Shown here: positions 23,309 through 31,293 of the stretch, piece by piece
How the letters are laid out: every line of letters begins with the position of its first letter
Position numbering within the stretch: position 1 is the first letter of the stretch
Assembly: GCA_964630835.1 (NCBI GenBank)
Contig: CAZVZM010000019.1
Coordinates: 1 to 31,293 of the forward strand
Direction of reading: 5' to 3'
DNA: 31,293 nt
Source: Halarsenatibacter sp964630835
GTDB lineage: Bacteria; Bacillota; Halanaerobiia; Halanaerobiales; Halarsenatibacteraceae
Position numbers and translations under genes: made by a program
Notes under the pieces: model-generated
Told to the model about the DNA's origin: nothing
Databases searched by the model: none
The model's input: only the letters and a program-made list of their open reading frames with translations

Positions 23309-24674
23309 AACTGCAGATAATCCCTAAATTTTCTCCCTGTTCATTTATTTCCTTTAATTTTACCTTCTGGAAAGTGTTACTTAAATCCTCCTCACTATCG
23401 GAAAATACTTTTAACCTGAGATAATTCTCACTATAGCCGGAATAACTTCCATCATCATTTTCTCTTTCCAGGAGCACAGTAAGTTCATTATCTAAAAATT
23501 TTTCTGAATACTTTCTTTTCAGCCTGTTACCCAGATCTCTCAGTTTTTTAGATCTCTCATCCATAACATCTCCCGGAACTCGTTCAGACATGTCAGCTGC
23601 TTTTGTTCCAGGCCTGGGAGAGTATTTAAACACGTGGAGACGACTAAATTCAATCTCTTTTACCACCTCACAGGTTAAATTAAAATCTCTTGTAGTTTCT
23701 CCAGGAAAACCAACCATAACATCTGTTGTTATAGCAATTTCGGGTATTTTTTTTCTAACATTTTCAATTAACTCTCTATATTCCTGAACTTTATATGGAC
23801 GATTCATGGAACGAAGAATTTTATCGCTTCCGCTTTGAAGCGGCAGGTGAAGGTGAGGACAAAGCCCGGAGTTTTCATGCATCAGCTTTATCAACGAGTC
23901 TGAAACTTCCAGTGCTTCGATAGAACTCAACCTGATGCGAAAATCACTGCCAGTTTTTAACATCATTTTAACCAGCTCTGCCAGGCCCACATTTTCCTCA
24001 AGGTCCACTCCGTAAGCCCCAAGGTGAATTCCAGTAATCACAAATTCTTTAATATCTCTCCTGCTCAATCTTTCAACTTCTTTAACTGCTTCAGAGGCTG
24101 GGCGGCTCCGTTTGGGTCCTCTGGCCCGGGGTATAATACAGTAGCTGCAAAATTGATCACAACCATCCTGGACCTTGATATTCGCTCTTGTTCTGGTATC
24201 AACTTTCCTGAGGGTGAAATCAGGAAAATAGTTCAAATCAGAGCGAGACGGGATAGATCTATGTCCCTTTTTGCTTTCAGTTACAATATTGTTTATTATT
24301 TTGGGAAGCCTATCTTTCTCATCACTCCCCACCAGGAAATCCACCTCTTCTATCGTCTTCACTTCATCCGGTGAAGCCTGGCTGTAACAGCCGGCCATAA
24401 TTACCGCACTATCTTTTCCACCCCTTCTTTTAGCTCTTCGGGCCAGACTGCGAGATTTGCTGGCAGCAGAGGTGGTAACGGCACAGCTGTTAACTATATA
24501 CACATCTGCTTTACTGGAAAAATCAACTATTTTAAATCCTTCCTCCTGAAGTTTATCGAGTAACGCTTCTGCTTCGTACTGATTAACCCTGCATCCCAGA
24601 TTATGCAGAGCAACTTTAAGACCCTGTTCCGATTCAGTTTTTCTCTCCCTAAAATTCTCCATGCTCTCATTCAT
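23307..24674 (-). CDS. mtaB: tRNA t6A37 methylthiotransferase MtaB
   Basis: MtaB is a radical-SAM methylthiotransferase that converts t6A37 to ms2t6A37 in tRNAs reading ANN codons. The protein has 455 residues. The N-terminal UPF0004 domain has the three cluster Cys in LGCRVNQYEAE (C28), VNSCAVTT and MAGCYSQ. The radical-SAM core has CDQFCSYCIIPRARG (Cys-X3-Cys-X2-Cys). A C-terminal TRAM-like domain follows. LHLPLQSGSDKILRSMNR and TDVMVGFPGET support the MiaB/MtaB family, and the position after rsmE supports MtaB. The ATG at 24674 overlaps the rsmE stop codon by one base (TAATG), which implies coupling. Its stop codon lies at the edge of repeat copy E and in the loop of a small hairpin, TCTGC/GCAGA. 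Confidence 0.95.
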   Translation of the reverse strand: MNESMENFRERKTESEQGLKVALHNLGCRVNQYEAEALLDKLQEEGFKIVDFSSKADVYIVNSCAVTTSAASKSRSLARRAKRRGGKDSAVIMAGCYSQASPDEVKTIEEVDFLVGSDEKDRLPKIINNIVTESKKGHRSIPSRSDLNYFPDFTLRKVDTRTRANIKVQDGCDQFCSYCIIPRARGPKRSRPASEAVKEVERLSRRDIKEFVITGIHLGAYGVDLEENVGLAELVKMMLKTGSDFRIRLSSIEALEVSDSLIKLMHENSGLCPHLHLPLQSGSDKILRSMNRPYKVQEYRELIENVRKKIPEIAITTDVMVGFPGETTRDFNLTCEVVKEIEFSRLHVFKYSPRPGTKAADMSERVPGDVMDERSKKLRDLGNRLKRKYSEKFLDNELTVLLERENDDGSYSGYSENYLRLKVFSDSEEDLSNTFQKVKLKEINEQGENLGIICS

Positions 24675-25447
24675 TACTGCATTTCCCCCAGTTCATGCAA
24701 AATTATTCCAGAAATCAAAGGGCCAGCAGTTTCTGTCCTCATTATGCGGGGCCCCACTCCCAAATCATAGCATCCTTCAACCGCCAGCATCTGTTTGACC
24801 TCGCTGTCAGAAAAACCACCTTCCGGGCCCACTGTCAAAAGCAGCCTATCCCCGGATTTTATAGTCTCCTCATCAACCAGATCTTTAATAGAATACCTGG
24901 CCTCTCTTGCCAGGGCCAGGCATATAGTATCATATTCCGGAGCTAATTTAACAAAATCTTTCAAGCTGTGCAGTGGTTTGAGTTCCGGTATAATGTCTCT
25001 TTCCGATTGGCGGGCCGCTTCTTTGATGATTTTGCGCCATCGCCTCCAGCGCTTTTTTTTCTTTTTTTCATTCAATTTTACAACGGTGTGTCTGCTCGTA
25101 AATGGAATAAATCCTCTCACACCTATCTCGGTTCCTTTCTGCAAAACGGTCTCCACTTTATCTTTTTTGGCCAGAGCCTGAGCGAGATAAATATCTGTTT
25201 CCGGTTCATTCTCACTGCTTTTTTCAACATTGAGCAGTTTAATCTCGACTTTTTCCGGCGAATGAGATATATTTTCAATCCTGCCTTTCGATCTGCTTCC
25301 TTCTCCATCAAGCAAAATTAATTTATCTCCCTCTCGCATGCGCATGCTCTTTACAATGTGATCAAAAAGCTCGCCTTGAATCGACAATTTTTTTTCGGGA
25401 AGCAGTTCCAGACTTTTCTGCGGGGGGAGAAAAAAGCGTTTAATCAT
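24674..25447 (-). CDS. rsmE: 16S rRNA m3U1498 methyltransferase RsmE
   Basis: RsmE is a SPOUT-class methyltransferase that methylates U1498 of 16S rRNA. The protein has 257 residues. An N-terminal PUA-like domain (HIVKSMRMREGDKLILLDG) is followed by the knotted SAM-binding domain with KGTEIGVRGFIPF, LLTVGPEGGFSDSEV and GPRIMRTETAGPLI. All family hallmarks are present. The ATG at 25447 overlaps the prmA stop as ATGA, and its own stop overlaps the mtaB start. This makes a tightly coupled prmA-rsmE-mtaB cassette at the end of the heat-shock operon, the standard order in Bacillota. Confidence 0.96.
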   Translation of the reverse strand: MIKRFFLPPQKSLELLPEKKLSIQGELFDHIVKSMRMREGDKLILLDGEGSRSKGRIENISHSPEKVEIKLLNVEKSSENEPETDIYLAQALAKKDKVETVLQKGTEIGVRGFIPFTSRHTVVKLNEKKKKKRWRRWRKIIKEAARQSERDIIPELKPLHSLKDFVKLAPEYDTICLALAREARYSIKDLVDEETIKSGDRLLLTVGPEGGFSDSEVKQMLAVEGCYDLGVGPRIMRTETAGPLISGIILHELGEMQ

Positions 25448-26367
25448 GTTTTATCCCCTTTCTTTCTGGCGACAAATAATCCCCACTCTCCGCATGATGC
25501 AGTGTCAATCACTTCCAGATAAAAGCTTTGCAAAAAAGACTTTAAATCCTCAGCATGTTTTTCTTTAAAACCGCTTATAAGAATTATTGTTTCTCTGTGA
25601 GCAGATGAGACAAAACAGGGAGCTATTTTTTCAATGATTTGAGGCAGACAGTTTACCGCAATAACATCAAATTGGGGCAGAGAAATATCCCGAATATCTG
25701 CCTCAATAATTTCAATGAAGCTGGATAAACCGTTTAGTTCAACATTTTTCCGAGCATTACTGGCTGCAATCTCCTCACGTTCTACTGCTATTATATTTTT
25801 CAACTCCAGTCGCGCTGCTGCCAGGGAAAGAATTCCGCTTCCACAGCCTGCATCCAGAAAAGAAGTATATTGAGAATTTTCTTTGACAGTACTATCCAGA
25901 GCATTTAAAATTAGACGGGTAGAAGGATGATTTCCGGTTCCAAAAGCTACTCCCGGCTCAATGGTTAGAATAATACGATTTTTATTGGTAAAGTTACCTT
26001 CTCTATGCCAGGGGGGTATTACAAGCCATCTGTCCCCTATCTCCACAGGGGTAAAATTTTGTTTCCATCGATCCACCCAGTCAGGGCTGCGAACTTCCCG
26101 TCTTTTTACAACATATCCCCCGGCTTTAAGCAAATTTTCGCGCCAGCTATCCAGTTCGGAAAGAAACCTGCTCCACCTGTCGCACAAATCAGCTGACTCA
26201 AAATCTTCTGAACAGATCCCTGCCTCATCATAAGCTGAAAATAAAATACTGCCCTCCGGCCGATTATTGATTGCAAACCCCTCCGGGAATACATTCTGCA
26301 TAATTATTTCCCCAGGTTTCTCGGCAGCGGACGGCAGCTTAAGCGAATATTTTGTCTGCACCCCCAT
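25444..26367 (-). CDS. prmA: Ribosomal protein L11 methyltransferase PrmA
   Basis: PrmA trimethylates ribosomal protein L11. The protein has 307 residues, the usual size. The divergent N-terminal L11-binding domain has WKQNFTPVEIGDRWLVIPPW at its end. The SAM-binding fold has TIEPGVAFGTGNHPSTRL, the motif I sequence FLDAGCGSGILSLAAARL, and IIAVEREEIA. The motif usually read as an Asn-Ile-Leu after the core strand is AVNCLPQII here, a mild variant. The ATG at 26367 is 10 bases after GGAGG, which lies on the last dnaJ codons; a TTG one codon earlier is possible. It follows dnaJ by 6 bases and overlaps rsmE by 4 bases. Confidence 0.94.
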   Translation of the reverse strand: MGVQTKYSLKLPSAAEKPGEIIMQNVFPEGFAINNRPEGSILFSAYDEAGICSEDFESADLCDRWSRFLSELDSWRENLLKAGGYVVKRREVRSPDWVDRWKQNFTPVEIGDRWLVIPPWHREGNFTNKNRIILTIEPGVAFGTGNHPSTRLILNALDSTVKENSQYTSFLDAGCGSGILSLAAARLELKNIIAVEREEIAASNARKNVELNGLSSFIEIIEADIRDISLPQFDVIAVNCLPQIIEKIAPCFVSSAHRETIILISGFKEKHAEDLKSFLQSFYLEVIDTASCGEWGLFVARKKGDKT

Positions 26368-26373
26368 CAATAT

Positions 26374-27528
26374 CTATCCTCCAAAGGCATCTCTTACCCT
26401 GCGAAAAAAGCTTTTTCCTTCGGGATTTATTTCCTCTCCGCTGATCTCCGCAAACTCCTCTAAAAGTTCACGCTGTTCTTGATTGAGAGATCGAGGAATT
26501 ACAACTTTAGCATGAATCAATTGATCGCCACGCCCGGAACCTCTGAGACGGGGCACTCCCTTGTTTCGAAGCCTCAAAACATCCCCTGGCTGCGTGCCTT
26601 CAGGAATGCGAAATTTAACTTCTCCATCAACAGTGGGGACCTCTATTTCATCTCCCAGAGCAGCCTGCACAAAATTTATCGGCACTTCTACGTGAATATC
26701 ATCGCCACGGCGCTCAAAAATTTCATGATCCTTTACATTGACTATGATATAGAGATCTCCGGCAGGAGCACCTCTCTCACCTGCCTGGCCTTCCCCGGAC
26801 ATTCGCAATTGATTTCCATCTTCAATACCTGCGGGAATATTGATAGTTACAGTGCTTCTTTCTCTTTTAGTTCCAGAACCATTGCACTCTGTGCAGGGAT
26901 TTTCAATTATCTGCCCTTCTCCCTGACACCGTTCACATACGCCTGTGCGCACCATCTGACCGAGAGGTGTCCTCTGTGTCTGACGCACTCTACCCCTGCC
27001 ATTGCATTCCGGACAGGTGCGGGTGCTGCTGCCCGGCTCAGATCCACTGCCATCACATTTTTCACAGTTTACCTCCCGGGGAATTGTGATTTGTTTTTCT
27101 GTGCCGAAAACAGCTTCTTCAAAATCTATTTCCAGGCGATACTGCAGGTCAGATCCCTGGCTTTGCCGCCTTGATCTACCAGCTCTACTGCGAGCTCTTC
27201 CGTTTCCAAAGAACATATTGATAATATCATCAATATTGCCAAAACCGCCAAAATCAGCTCCGGAAAAATCATCATAATCAAAGGAAAAGTCGTCTTCACC
27301 AATTCCCGCATGCCCATAGCGATCATACTTTTTCCTTTTTTCAGGATCGCTGAGAATATCATAAGCCTCAGAGATTTCCTTAAACTTTTCGCCAGCATTG
27401 GGATCATCGCTTCGATCAGGATGATACTCTTTAGCCAGCTTCCGGTAAGCCTTTTTTATCTCATCCTGATCAGCATCACGATCCACGCCCAATACCTCAT
27501 AATAATCTTTATTACCGCTGGATGCCAT
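26374..27528 (-). CDS. dnaJ: Chaperone DnaJ (Hsp40)
   Basis: This is the DnaK co-chaperone, 384 residues. The N-terminal J-domain has HPD at residues 36-38, and a Gly/Phe and Asp-rich linker follows. The zinc domain has four CXXCXGXG repeats (CEKCDGSG, CPECNGRG, CERCQGEG, CTECNGSG). C-terminal substrate-binding domains follow, with HEIFERRGDDIHVEVPI. The ATG at 27528 is preceded by AGGTGGTG. The four extra in-frame codons to an upstream GTG overlap that site and are rejected. It lies 98 bases after dnaK, with a strong hairpin between them that could lower DnaJ relative to DnaK. Confidence 0.97.
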   Translation of the reverse strand: MASSGNKDYYEVLGVDRDADQDEIKKAYRKLAKEYHPDRSDDPNAGEKFKEISEAYDILSDPEKRKKYDRYGHAGIGEDDFSFDYDDFSGADFGGFGNIDDIINMFFGNGRARSRAGRSRRQSQGSDLQYRLEIDFEEAVFGTEKQITIPREVNCEKCDGSGSEPGSSTRTCPECNGRGRVRQTQRTPLGQMVRTGVCERCQGEGQIIENPCTECNGSGTKRERSTVTINIPAGIEDGNQLRMSGEGQAGERGAPAGDLYIIVNVKDHEIFERRGDDIHVEVPINFVQAALGDEIEVPTVDGEVKFRIPEGTQPGDVLRLRNKGVPRLRGSGRGDQLIHAKVVIPRSLNQEQRELLEEFAEISGEEINPEGKSFFRRVRDAFGG

Positions 27529-27553
27529 ATAAATCACCACCTGTATATAACAT

Positions 27554-27587
27554 CAGGAGAGAACAGCAGCTCTGCTGTCCTCTCCTG
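27554..27587 (-). promoter_or_regulatory. Long hairpin between dnaK and dnaJ
   Basis: On the minus strand, CAGGAGAGGACAGCAG and CTGCTGTTCTCTCCTG form a 16-bp stem with a single G-U pair and a tiny central loop. No T-run follows (ATGTTATA), so it is not a normal intrinsic terminator. It lies between the dnaK stop and the dnaJ ribosome site. It could stabilise or process the mRNA, or cause partial termination. Confidence 0.65.
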
Positions 27588-27626
27588 TTTATCATGGATT
27601 TATCTCCAATCTGAAATGATCTTATT

Positions 27627-29531
27627 TTATTCTTCATCATCAACCTCTTCATAATCCACATCAATTGTTTCATCGTCATCGTCCTGTGCACCGGTCTGAG
27701 GCCCGGCTTGAGTGCCCTCAGGTCCTGGTCCCTGCGGTCCCGGTCCTCCCGGGCCCTGTGGGCCGGCTTCCGGTCCGCCGGGGCCTCCGGCCTGCTGCTG
27801 GCTGTAAAGCTCACTGCTAAGATCAGCAAGAACCTCATTTAGTTTATCCATGCGTTCCTGGATCATTTCGATATCATCTTCATGTTCTTCCAGAGCCTCT
27901 TCCAGATCTTCTTTTGCATTGATGACTTTATCTTTCAGTTCAGGATCCACGCTCTCTTCTGCTTCTTCCAGAGTTTTTTCTACAGAATGGACCAGTGCAT
28001 CAGCTTCGTTTCTAGTTTCAATACGCTCCACCTTTTTCTCATCTTCTTCAGCATATCGTTCAGCTTCCTTCACCATTTCTTCTATTTCTTCCTCGGAGAG
28101 GCCATCCGTGGACTCAATTGTGATATCTTCAGATTTGCCCGTTCCCTTATCCTCAGCAGAGACATGAACAATTCCATTTTCATCGATATCGAAGGTCACT
28201 TCAATTTGAGGCGTTCCCCTTGGAGCAGGAGGAATACCGGTCAGTTGAAATCTGCCCAGAGTCTGATTGTGTTTGGCCAGCTTTCTCTCTCCCTGCAAAA
28301 CGTGAACATCTACGGTAGTCTGATTATCCTCTGCGGTGGTAAATACCTTGCTTTCCGAAGTGGGAATGGTTGTATTTCTATCTATAAGCTTTGTAAACTT
28401 ACCTCCAAGCGTTTCAATCCCCAGAGATAGAGGAGTCACATCAAGAAGCACAAGATCGTCAACTTCTCCCGAGAGCACACCCCCCTGGATGGCAGCCCCA
28501 ATCGAAACAACTTCATCGGGGTTGATACCTTTATGGGGTTCTCTACCGATATAATCCTTTACAGCATCCTGCACTGCAGGTATCCTCGTAGATCCACCTA
28601 CAAGAATCACCTCATCTATATCTCCCGGAGATACTTCAGCATCATCCATAGCCCGACGGGCAGGACCCATAGTAGCTTCCACCAGGTCCTCTGTCAGTTC
28701 ATTGAATTTGGCCCGTGTAATATCTTCATCCAGATGTAGAGGTCCTTCTTCGGTCTGAGTTATAAATGGTAGATTGATATTTGTTTCTTTCATGCTGGAA
28801 AGTTCTATTTTAGCCTGCTCAGCAGCGTCCTTCAGCCTCTGTAAAGTCATTTTATCCTCGCGCAGGTCAATTCCATGCTCCTTTTCAAACCTATCAGCCA
28901 CGTAGTCCATAATTCTTTCATCGAAATCATCGCCACCTAAAGTATTATTGCCGCTGGTTGCTATAACCTCAAAGACTCCATCTCCAATCTCCAGGATGGA
29001 GACATCAAAAGTACCTCCGCCCAGATCGTAAACAAATATTGTTTTGTCTTCTTTATCATCAAGGCCATAAGCCAGAGATGCTGCTGTGGGCTCATTTATA
29101 ATTCTCTTTACATCGAAGCCAGCAATTTTACCGGCATCTTTGGTGGCCTGTCTCTGGCTATCGGTGAAATATGCAGGCACAGTTATTACCGCTTCTTCTA
29201 TTTCCTGCCCGACATAATCTTCGGCGTCTTTTTTCATCTTCTGTAAAATCATAGCAGAGATTTCCTGAGGTGTGTGTTCCTTGTCCTGCAGTTCTACGGT
29301 ATGATCCGTACCCATCTTTCTCTTTATTGAGGTAACAGTTTGATCAGCATTTGTTATAGCCTGACGCTTTGCATGTTCACCCACAATTCTTTCGCCTTTA
29401 TCATTATAGGCTACAACTGAAGGAGTAATCCTCTCTCCTTCGCGATTGGGTACAACAGTTGGTTCTCCACCTTCCATTATAGCCATGCATGAATTAGTTG
29501 TGCCAAGATCAATGCCTAAAATTTTTCCCAT
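27627..29531 (-). CDS. dnaK: Chaperone DnaK (Hsp70)
   Basis: This is the Hsp70 chaperone, 634 residues. The ATPase domain has GIDLGTTNSCMA at the N-terminus, VYDLGGGTFDVSILE and ILVGGSTRIPAVQ. The missing 24-residue segment near the N-terminus is typical of Gram-positive DnaK. The substrate domain has LGIETLGG and RGTPQIEVTFDIDENGI. The C-terminal lid is followed by an unusual linker at about residues 581-616 made of Gly, Pro and Gln in collagen-like triplets, then the acidic conserved end DETIDVDYEEVDDEE. AGGGAGG lies 10 bases before the ATG at 29531. It is the third gene of the CIRCE-controlled operon. Confidence 0.98.
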   Translation of the reverse strand: MGKILGIDLGTTNSCMAIMEGGEPTVVPNREGERITPSVVAYNDKGERIVGEHAKRQAITNADQTVTSIKRKMGTDHTVELQDKEHTPQEISAMILQKMKKDAEDYVGQEIEEAVITVPAYFTDSQRQATKDAGKIAGFDVKRIINEPTAASLAYGLDDKEDKTIFVYDLGGGTFDVSILEIGDGVFEVIATSGNNTLGGDDFDERIMDYVADRFEKEHGIDLREDKMTLQRLKDAAEQAKIELSSMKETNINLPFITQTEEGPLHLDEDITRAKFNELTEDLVEATMGPARRAMDDAEVSPGDIDEVILVGGSTRIPAVQDAVKDYIGREPHKGINPDEVVSIGAAIQGGVLSGEVDDLVLLDVTPLSLGIETLGGKFTKLIDRNTTIPTSESKVFTTAEDNQTTVDVHVLQGERKLAKHNQTLGRFQLTGIPPAPRGTPQIEVTFDIDENGIVHVSAEDKGTGKSEDITIESTDGLSEEEIEEMVKEAERYAEEDEKKVERIETRNEADALVHSVEKTLEEAEESVDPELKDKVINAKEDLEEALEEHEDDIEMIQERMDKLNEVLADLSSELYSQQQAGGPGGPEAGPQGPGGPGPQGPGPEGTQAGPQTGAQDDDDETIDVDYEEVDDEE

Positions 29532-29572
29532 ATATATCTAGCCTCCCTGATTAGATTTTGTCTTATATTTTT

Positions 29573-30136
29573 TTAGTTTGCTACCTTAACCATAGCCGGC
29601 CTGATAATTTTATCCTCAAAACGATAACCGGTTTGCACTACCTCGACAACTGTTCCGCTATCCTCTTCAGAAACTTCAACTTCTTCAACCGCCTCATGAC
29701 GGCGCGGGTCAAATTCTTCACCTTCTGCTTCTATCTCCTCAACTCCTTCTTTTTCCAAAACATTTATGAGTTGTTTATATATCATTTCTACCCCCTGGCT
29801 GAAATCATTGTTGATTTCACAGCTATCAAGGGCTCTTTCAAAATTATCTATCACCGGCAGCAATTCTTCTATCAATTCACATTTATATTCTACCGCCAGG
29901 CCGCTTTTTTCTTCCTGCATGCGGCGGCGATAATTGGCAAAGTCAGCCTGAGTGCGCTTAAATTTATCCTGAAAATCTCTGCTTTCCCGGCTTAATTCTT
30001 CAACTCTGTCTCCCAGCCGTTCAAATTCTTCCTTTATCTCTTCAGGTTTCATTGTCACTATTTCTTCATAACCGGGAATTTCACTTTCCCTGATTTTAGT
30101 TTTAGTCCTGTTTTCTTCCTTTACTTCCTCATTCAT
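29573..30136 (-). CDS. grpE: Nucleotide exchange factor GrpE
   Basis: GrpE releases ADP from DnaK. The protein has 187 residues. The Lys/Glu-rich N-terminus leads to a long coiled-coil helix (about residues 30-90), then FKRTQADFANYRRRMQEEK and the C-terminal beta domain with GEEFDPRRHEAV and VVQTGYRFEDKIIRPAMVKV. Only 6 bases separate it from the hrcA stop codon; the ribosome site AGGTGA lies in that junction. The DnaK start is 41 bases further on. Confidence 0.97.
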   Translation of the reverse strand: MNEEVKEENRTKTKIRESEIPGYEEIVTMKPEEIKEEFERLGDRVEELSRESRDFQDKFKRTQADFANYRRRMQEEKSGLAVEYKCELIEELLPVIDNFERALDSCEINNDFSQGVEMIYKQLINVLEKEGVEEIEAEGEEFDPRRHEAVEEVEVSEEDSGTVVEVVQTGYRFEDKIIRPAMVKVAN

Positions 30137-30142
30137 AAATTA

Positions 30143-31186
30143 TCACCTGCCTGCATTGGAAATTATCTGACCGAGCAGCTCTGAAGCCACCTCTACTGCA
30201 GAAATCGCCTGTACATACTCCATTCGCGTGGGACCAAGAATACCGAGCTTTCCCTTAGCTTCGTCAGATAGCTCATAGGTAGCGTAGACAAGACTGCAGT
30301 GCTGCATCTCTTCAAGATGTATCTCTCTACCTATCTTTACCTCCAGCTCATCCTCAAGTCCCTGAAGAAGTTTCCTGAGCTCTTCCTCTCTATCAAGAAC
30401 CCTCATAACTTCTTTTAGGCGGGAGATATCATTAAACTCCGGCTGTTCAAGTATATAATTGGTGCCATTCAGGTAAATCTTAATCTCCTCATGACTTAAA
30501 TTTCTGTTTAATTCATTTTCCAGAACCGAAATGATTTCCTCAGTATAGTCAAGCCTTCTCTTAAGTTCTCTTTCCAGCTTACCAAGAAACTCTTCATCTA
30601 TTTCGTCCAGCTTTTTATCAATGATTCGACGGGATAGCACCTTCTTTAAATCCTCTATTTGTTCATCATCCAGCTCTTTACGCAATGGGATAACCTTGTT
30701 ATTAACCATACCCTGATCAGTAATTAAAACCAGAAGCAATCTGCGAGGATTAACGGGAAAAAGCTCCAGACGAGAAATCTCACTTGCAGAAAAACCAGGT
30801 TCACTTATTAAAGCCGTATACTGGGTCATACGGGAGAGCATCCTGACCATGCCGGACATTATATCTTCCAGTCCTGATTTTTTTCGTGAAAGATCCTGCA
30901 TGAATTCTGACATCGACTCAGGCTTTTCAAGATCCTTTTCCATAAGCTGATCGACATAAAATCTGTAACCCCTATCTGATGGAACCCGCCCTGCAGAAGT
31001 ATGAGGCTGTTCAACAAGCCCCATATCTTCAAGATCAGCCATTTCGTTCCTTATAGTGGCTGAACTGAAGCCAAAATCATAGTCCCTGGCAAGTGTTCGG
31101 GATCCAACTGGCTCTGCTGTGAGGATATGCTTTTCAATTATTGCCAGAAGCACATCCTTTTTTCGGTCTGTCAACTTCTCATCCAT
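30143..31186 (-). CDS. hrcA: Heat-inducible transcription repressor HrcA
   Basis: HrcA binds CIRCE and represses class I heat-shock genes; its activity depends on GroEL in Bacillus. The protein has 347 residues. The N-terminal winged-helix DNA-binding domain reads through SSATIRNEMADLEDMGLVEQ and PHTSAGRVPSDRGYRFYVD. A GAF-like middle domain and a C-terminal GILGPTRMEYVQAISAVE end are both typical. The ATG at 31186 is preceded by GGAGGGG, with a CIRCE operator 15 bases upstream. So the operon is autoregulated: when the repressor fails under heat, hrcA itself and grpE-dnaK-dnaJ rise together. Confidence 0.98.
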   Translation of the reverse strand: MDEKLTDRKKDVLLAIIEKHILTAEPVGSRTLARDYDFGFSSATIRNEMADLEDMGLVEQPHTSAGRVPSDRGYRFYVDQLMEKDLEKPESMSEFMQDLSRKKSGLEDIMSGMVRMLSRMTQYTALISEPGFSASEISRLELFPVNPRRLLLVLITDQGMVNNKVIPLRKELDDEQIEDLKKVLSRRIIDKKLDEIDEEFLGKLERELKRRLDYTEEIISVLENELNRNLSHEEIKIYLNGTNYILEQPEFNDISRLKEVMRVLDREEELRKLLQGLEDELEVKIGREIHLEEMQHCSLVYATYELSDEAKGKLGILGPTRMEYVQAISAVEVASELLGQIISNAGR

Positions 31187-31201
31187 TGCTCTCCCCTCCT
31201 T

Positions 31202-31228
31202 TTAGCACTCACCCCGGGAGAGTGCTAA
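31202..31228 (-). promoter_or_regulatory. CIRCE operator of the hrcA operon
   Basis: TTAGCACTC, a nine-base spacer and GAGTGCTAA make a perfect match to the CIRCE consensus. It lies just downstream of the predicted start of transcription and directly before the hrcA ribosome site, the classic position for HrcA repression. Confidence 0.97.
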
Positions 31229-31240
31229 TAGCCATAAATT

Positions 31241-31269
31241 AAAATACCACATACCTTGACCTTTGTCAA
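31241..31269 (-). promoter_or_regulatory. Heat-shock operon promoter
   Basis: On the minus strand, a perfect TTGACA (31264-31269) and TATTTT (31241-31246) are 17 bases apart. Transcription would start near 31234, so the CIRCE operator is within the first 35 bases of the mRNA. Confidence 0.85.
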
Positions 31270-31271
31270 GG
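31254..31271. promoter_or_regulatory. Inverted repeat over the hrcA -35 box
   Basis: CCTTGAC, four bases and GTCAAGG form a perfect 7-bp inverted repeat that covers the -35 box. It is not a CtsR site, which would be a direct repeat of GGTCAAA. It may be a second operator for an unknown regulator, or a chance feature of the -35 region. Confidence 0.4.
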
Positions 31272-31293
31272 AGATAATATAAAAAGCTTATAG

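Noticed and set aside
31254..31271. CtsR operator at the hrcA promoter
   Set aside because: CtsR sites are direct repeats of GGTCAAA with a three-base spacer. This sequence is an inverted repeat with a four-base centre.

Overview
The window is about 31 kb of chromosome from a Gram-positive-type (Bacillota, clostridial-side) bacterium. The evidence is the gene order hrcA-grpE-dnaK-dnaJ-prmA-rsmE-mtaB, a perfect CIRCE operator, the glyQ-glyS-ppsR-dnaG-rpoD block, and strong GGAGG-type ribosome binding sites before nearly every gene. Many proteins are rich in Glu and Asp, which would fit a halophilic group such as Halanaerobiales, but that placement is an inference. Every gene I can support (27 proteins and one tRNA) lies on the minus strand, so transcription runs from the high-coordinate end to the low-coordinate end. 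I see no phage, insertion sequence with a transposase, or CRISPR array.

Read in the direction of transcription, the window opens with the heat-shock operon (31.27-23.3 kb): a consensus promoter and CIRCE, then hrcA, grpE, dnaK, dnaJ, and three modification enzymes (prmA, rsmE, mtaB) that are overlapped or tightly coupled. A HIT-family hydrolase follows. Next comes a membrane-organisation pair, nfeD and floA (22.4-20.0 kb), and a small basic protein of unknown function. The stretch 18.9-11.4 kb holds phoH, the c-di-AMP phosphodiesterase-like pgpH, ybeY, a CorC/HlyC-type membrane protein, a DUF3048 protein, cdd and era. This is the Bacillota ybeY-era neighbourhood with two insertions and no diacylglycerol kinase gene. 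A promoter then precedes deoC-recO, and a terminator-like hairpin lies on the recO stop codon. After it come glyQ-glyS-ppsR-dgt-dnaG-rpoD, which join glycyl-tRNA synthesis, PPDK control, dNTP hydrolysis, primase and the main sigma factor. A single CAT-anticodon tRNA with its own promoter and a Nif3/YqfO gene complete the window.

The most unusual feature is in the gaps, not the genes. Six intergenic sites carry related copies, two full-length and four partial, of a roughly 205-bp element. It has imperfect terminal inverted repeats, a second nested inverted repeat and GC-rich inner hairpins. All six recognisable copies lie in the same orientation, and almost all lie at junctions between likely transcription units. 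The element codes for nothing convincing. It looks like a MITE-like or structured-RNA repeat family of this genome, and I do not recognise it as a named family. Other points of interest are an inverted repeat over the hrcA -35 box, a long hairpin without a U-tract between dnaK and dnaJ, a Gly/Pro-rich linker in DnaK, and several GTG or TTG starts supported by ribosome binding sites.
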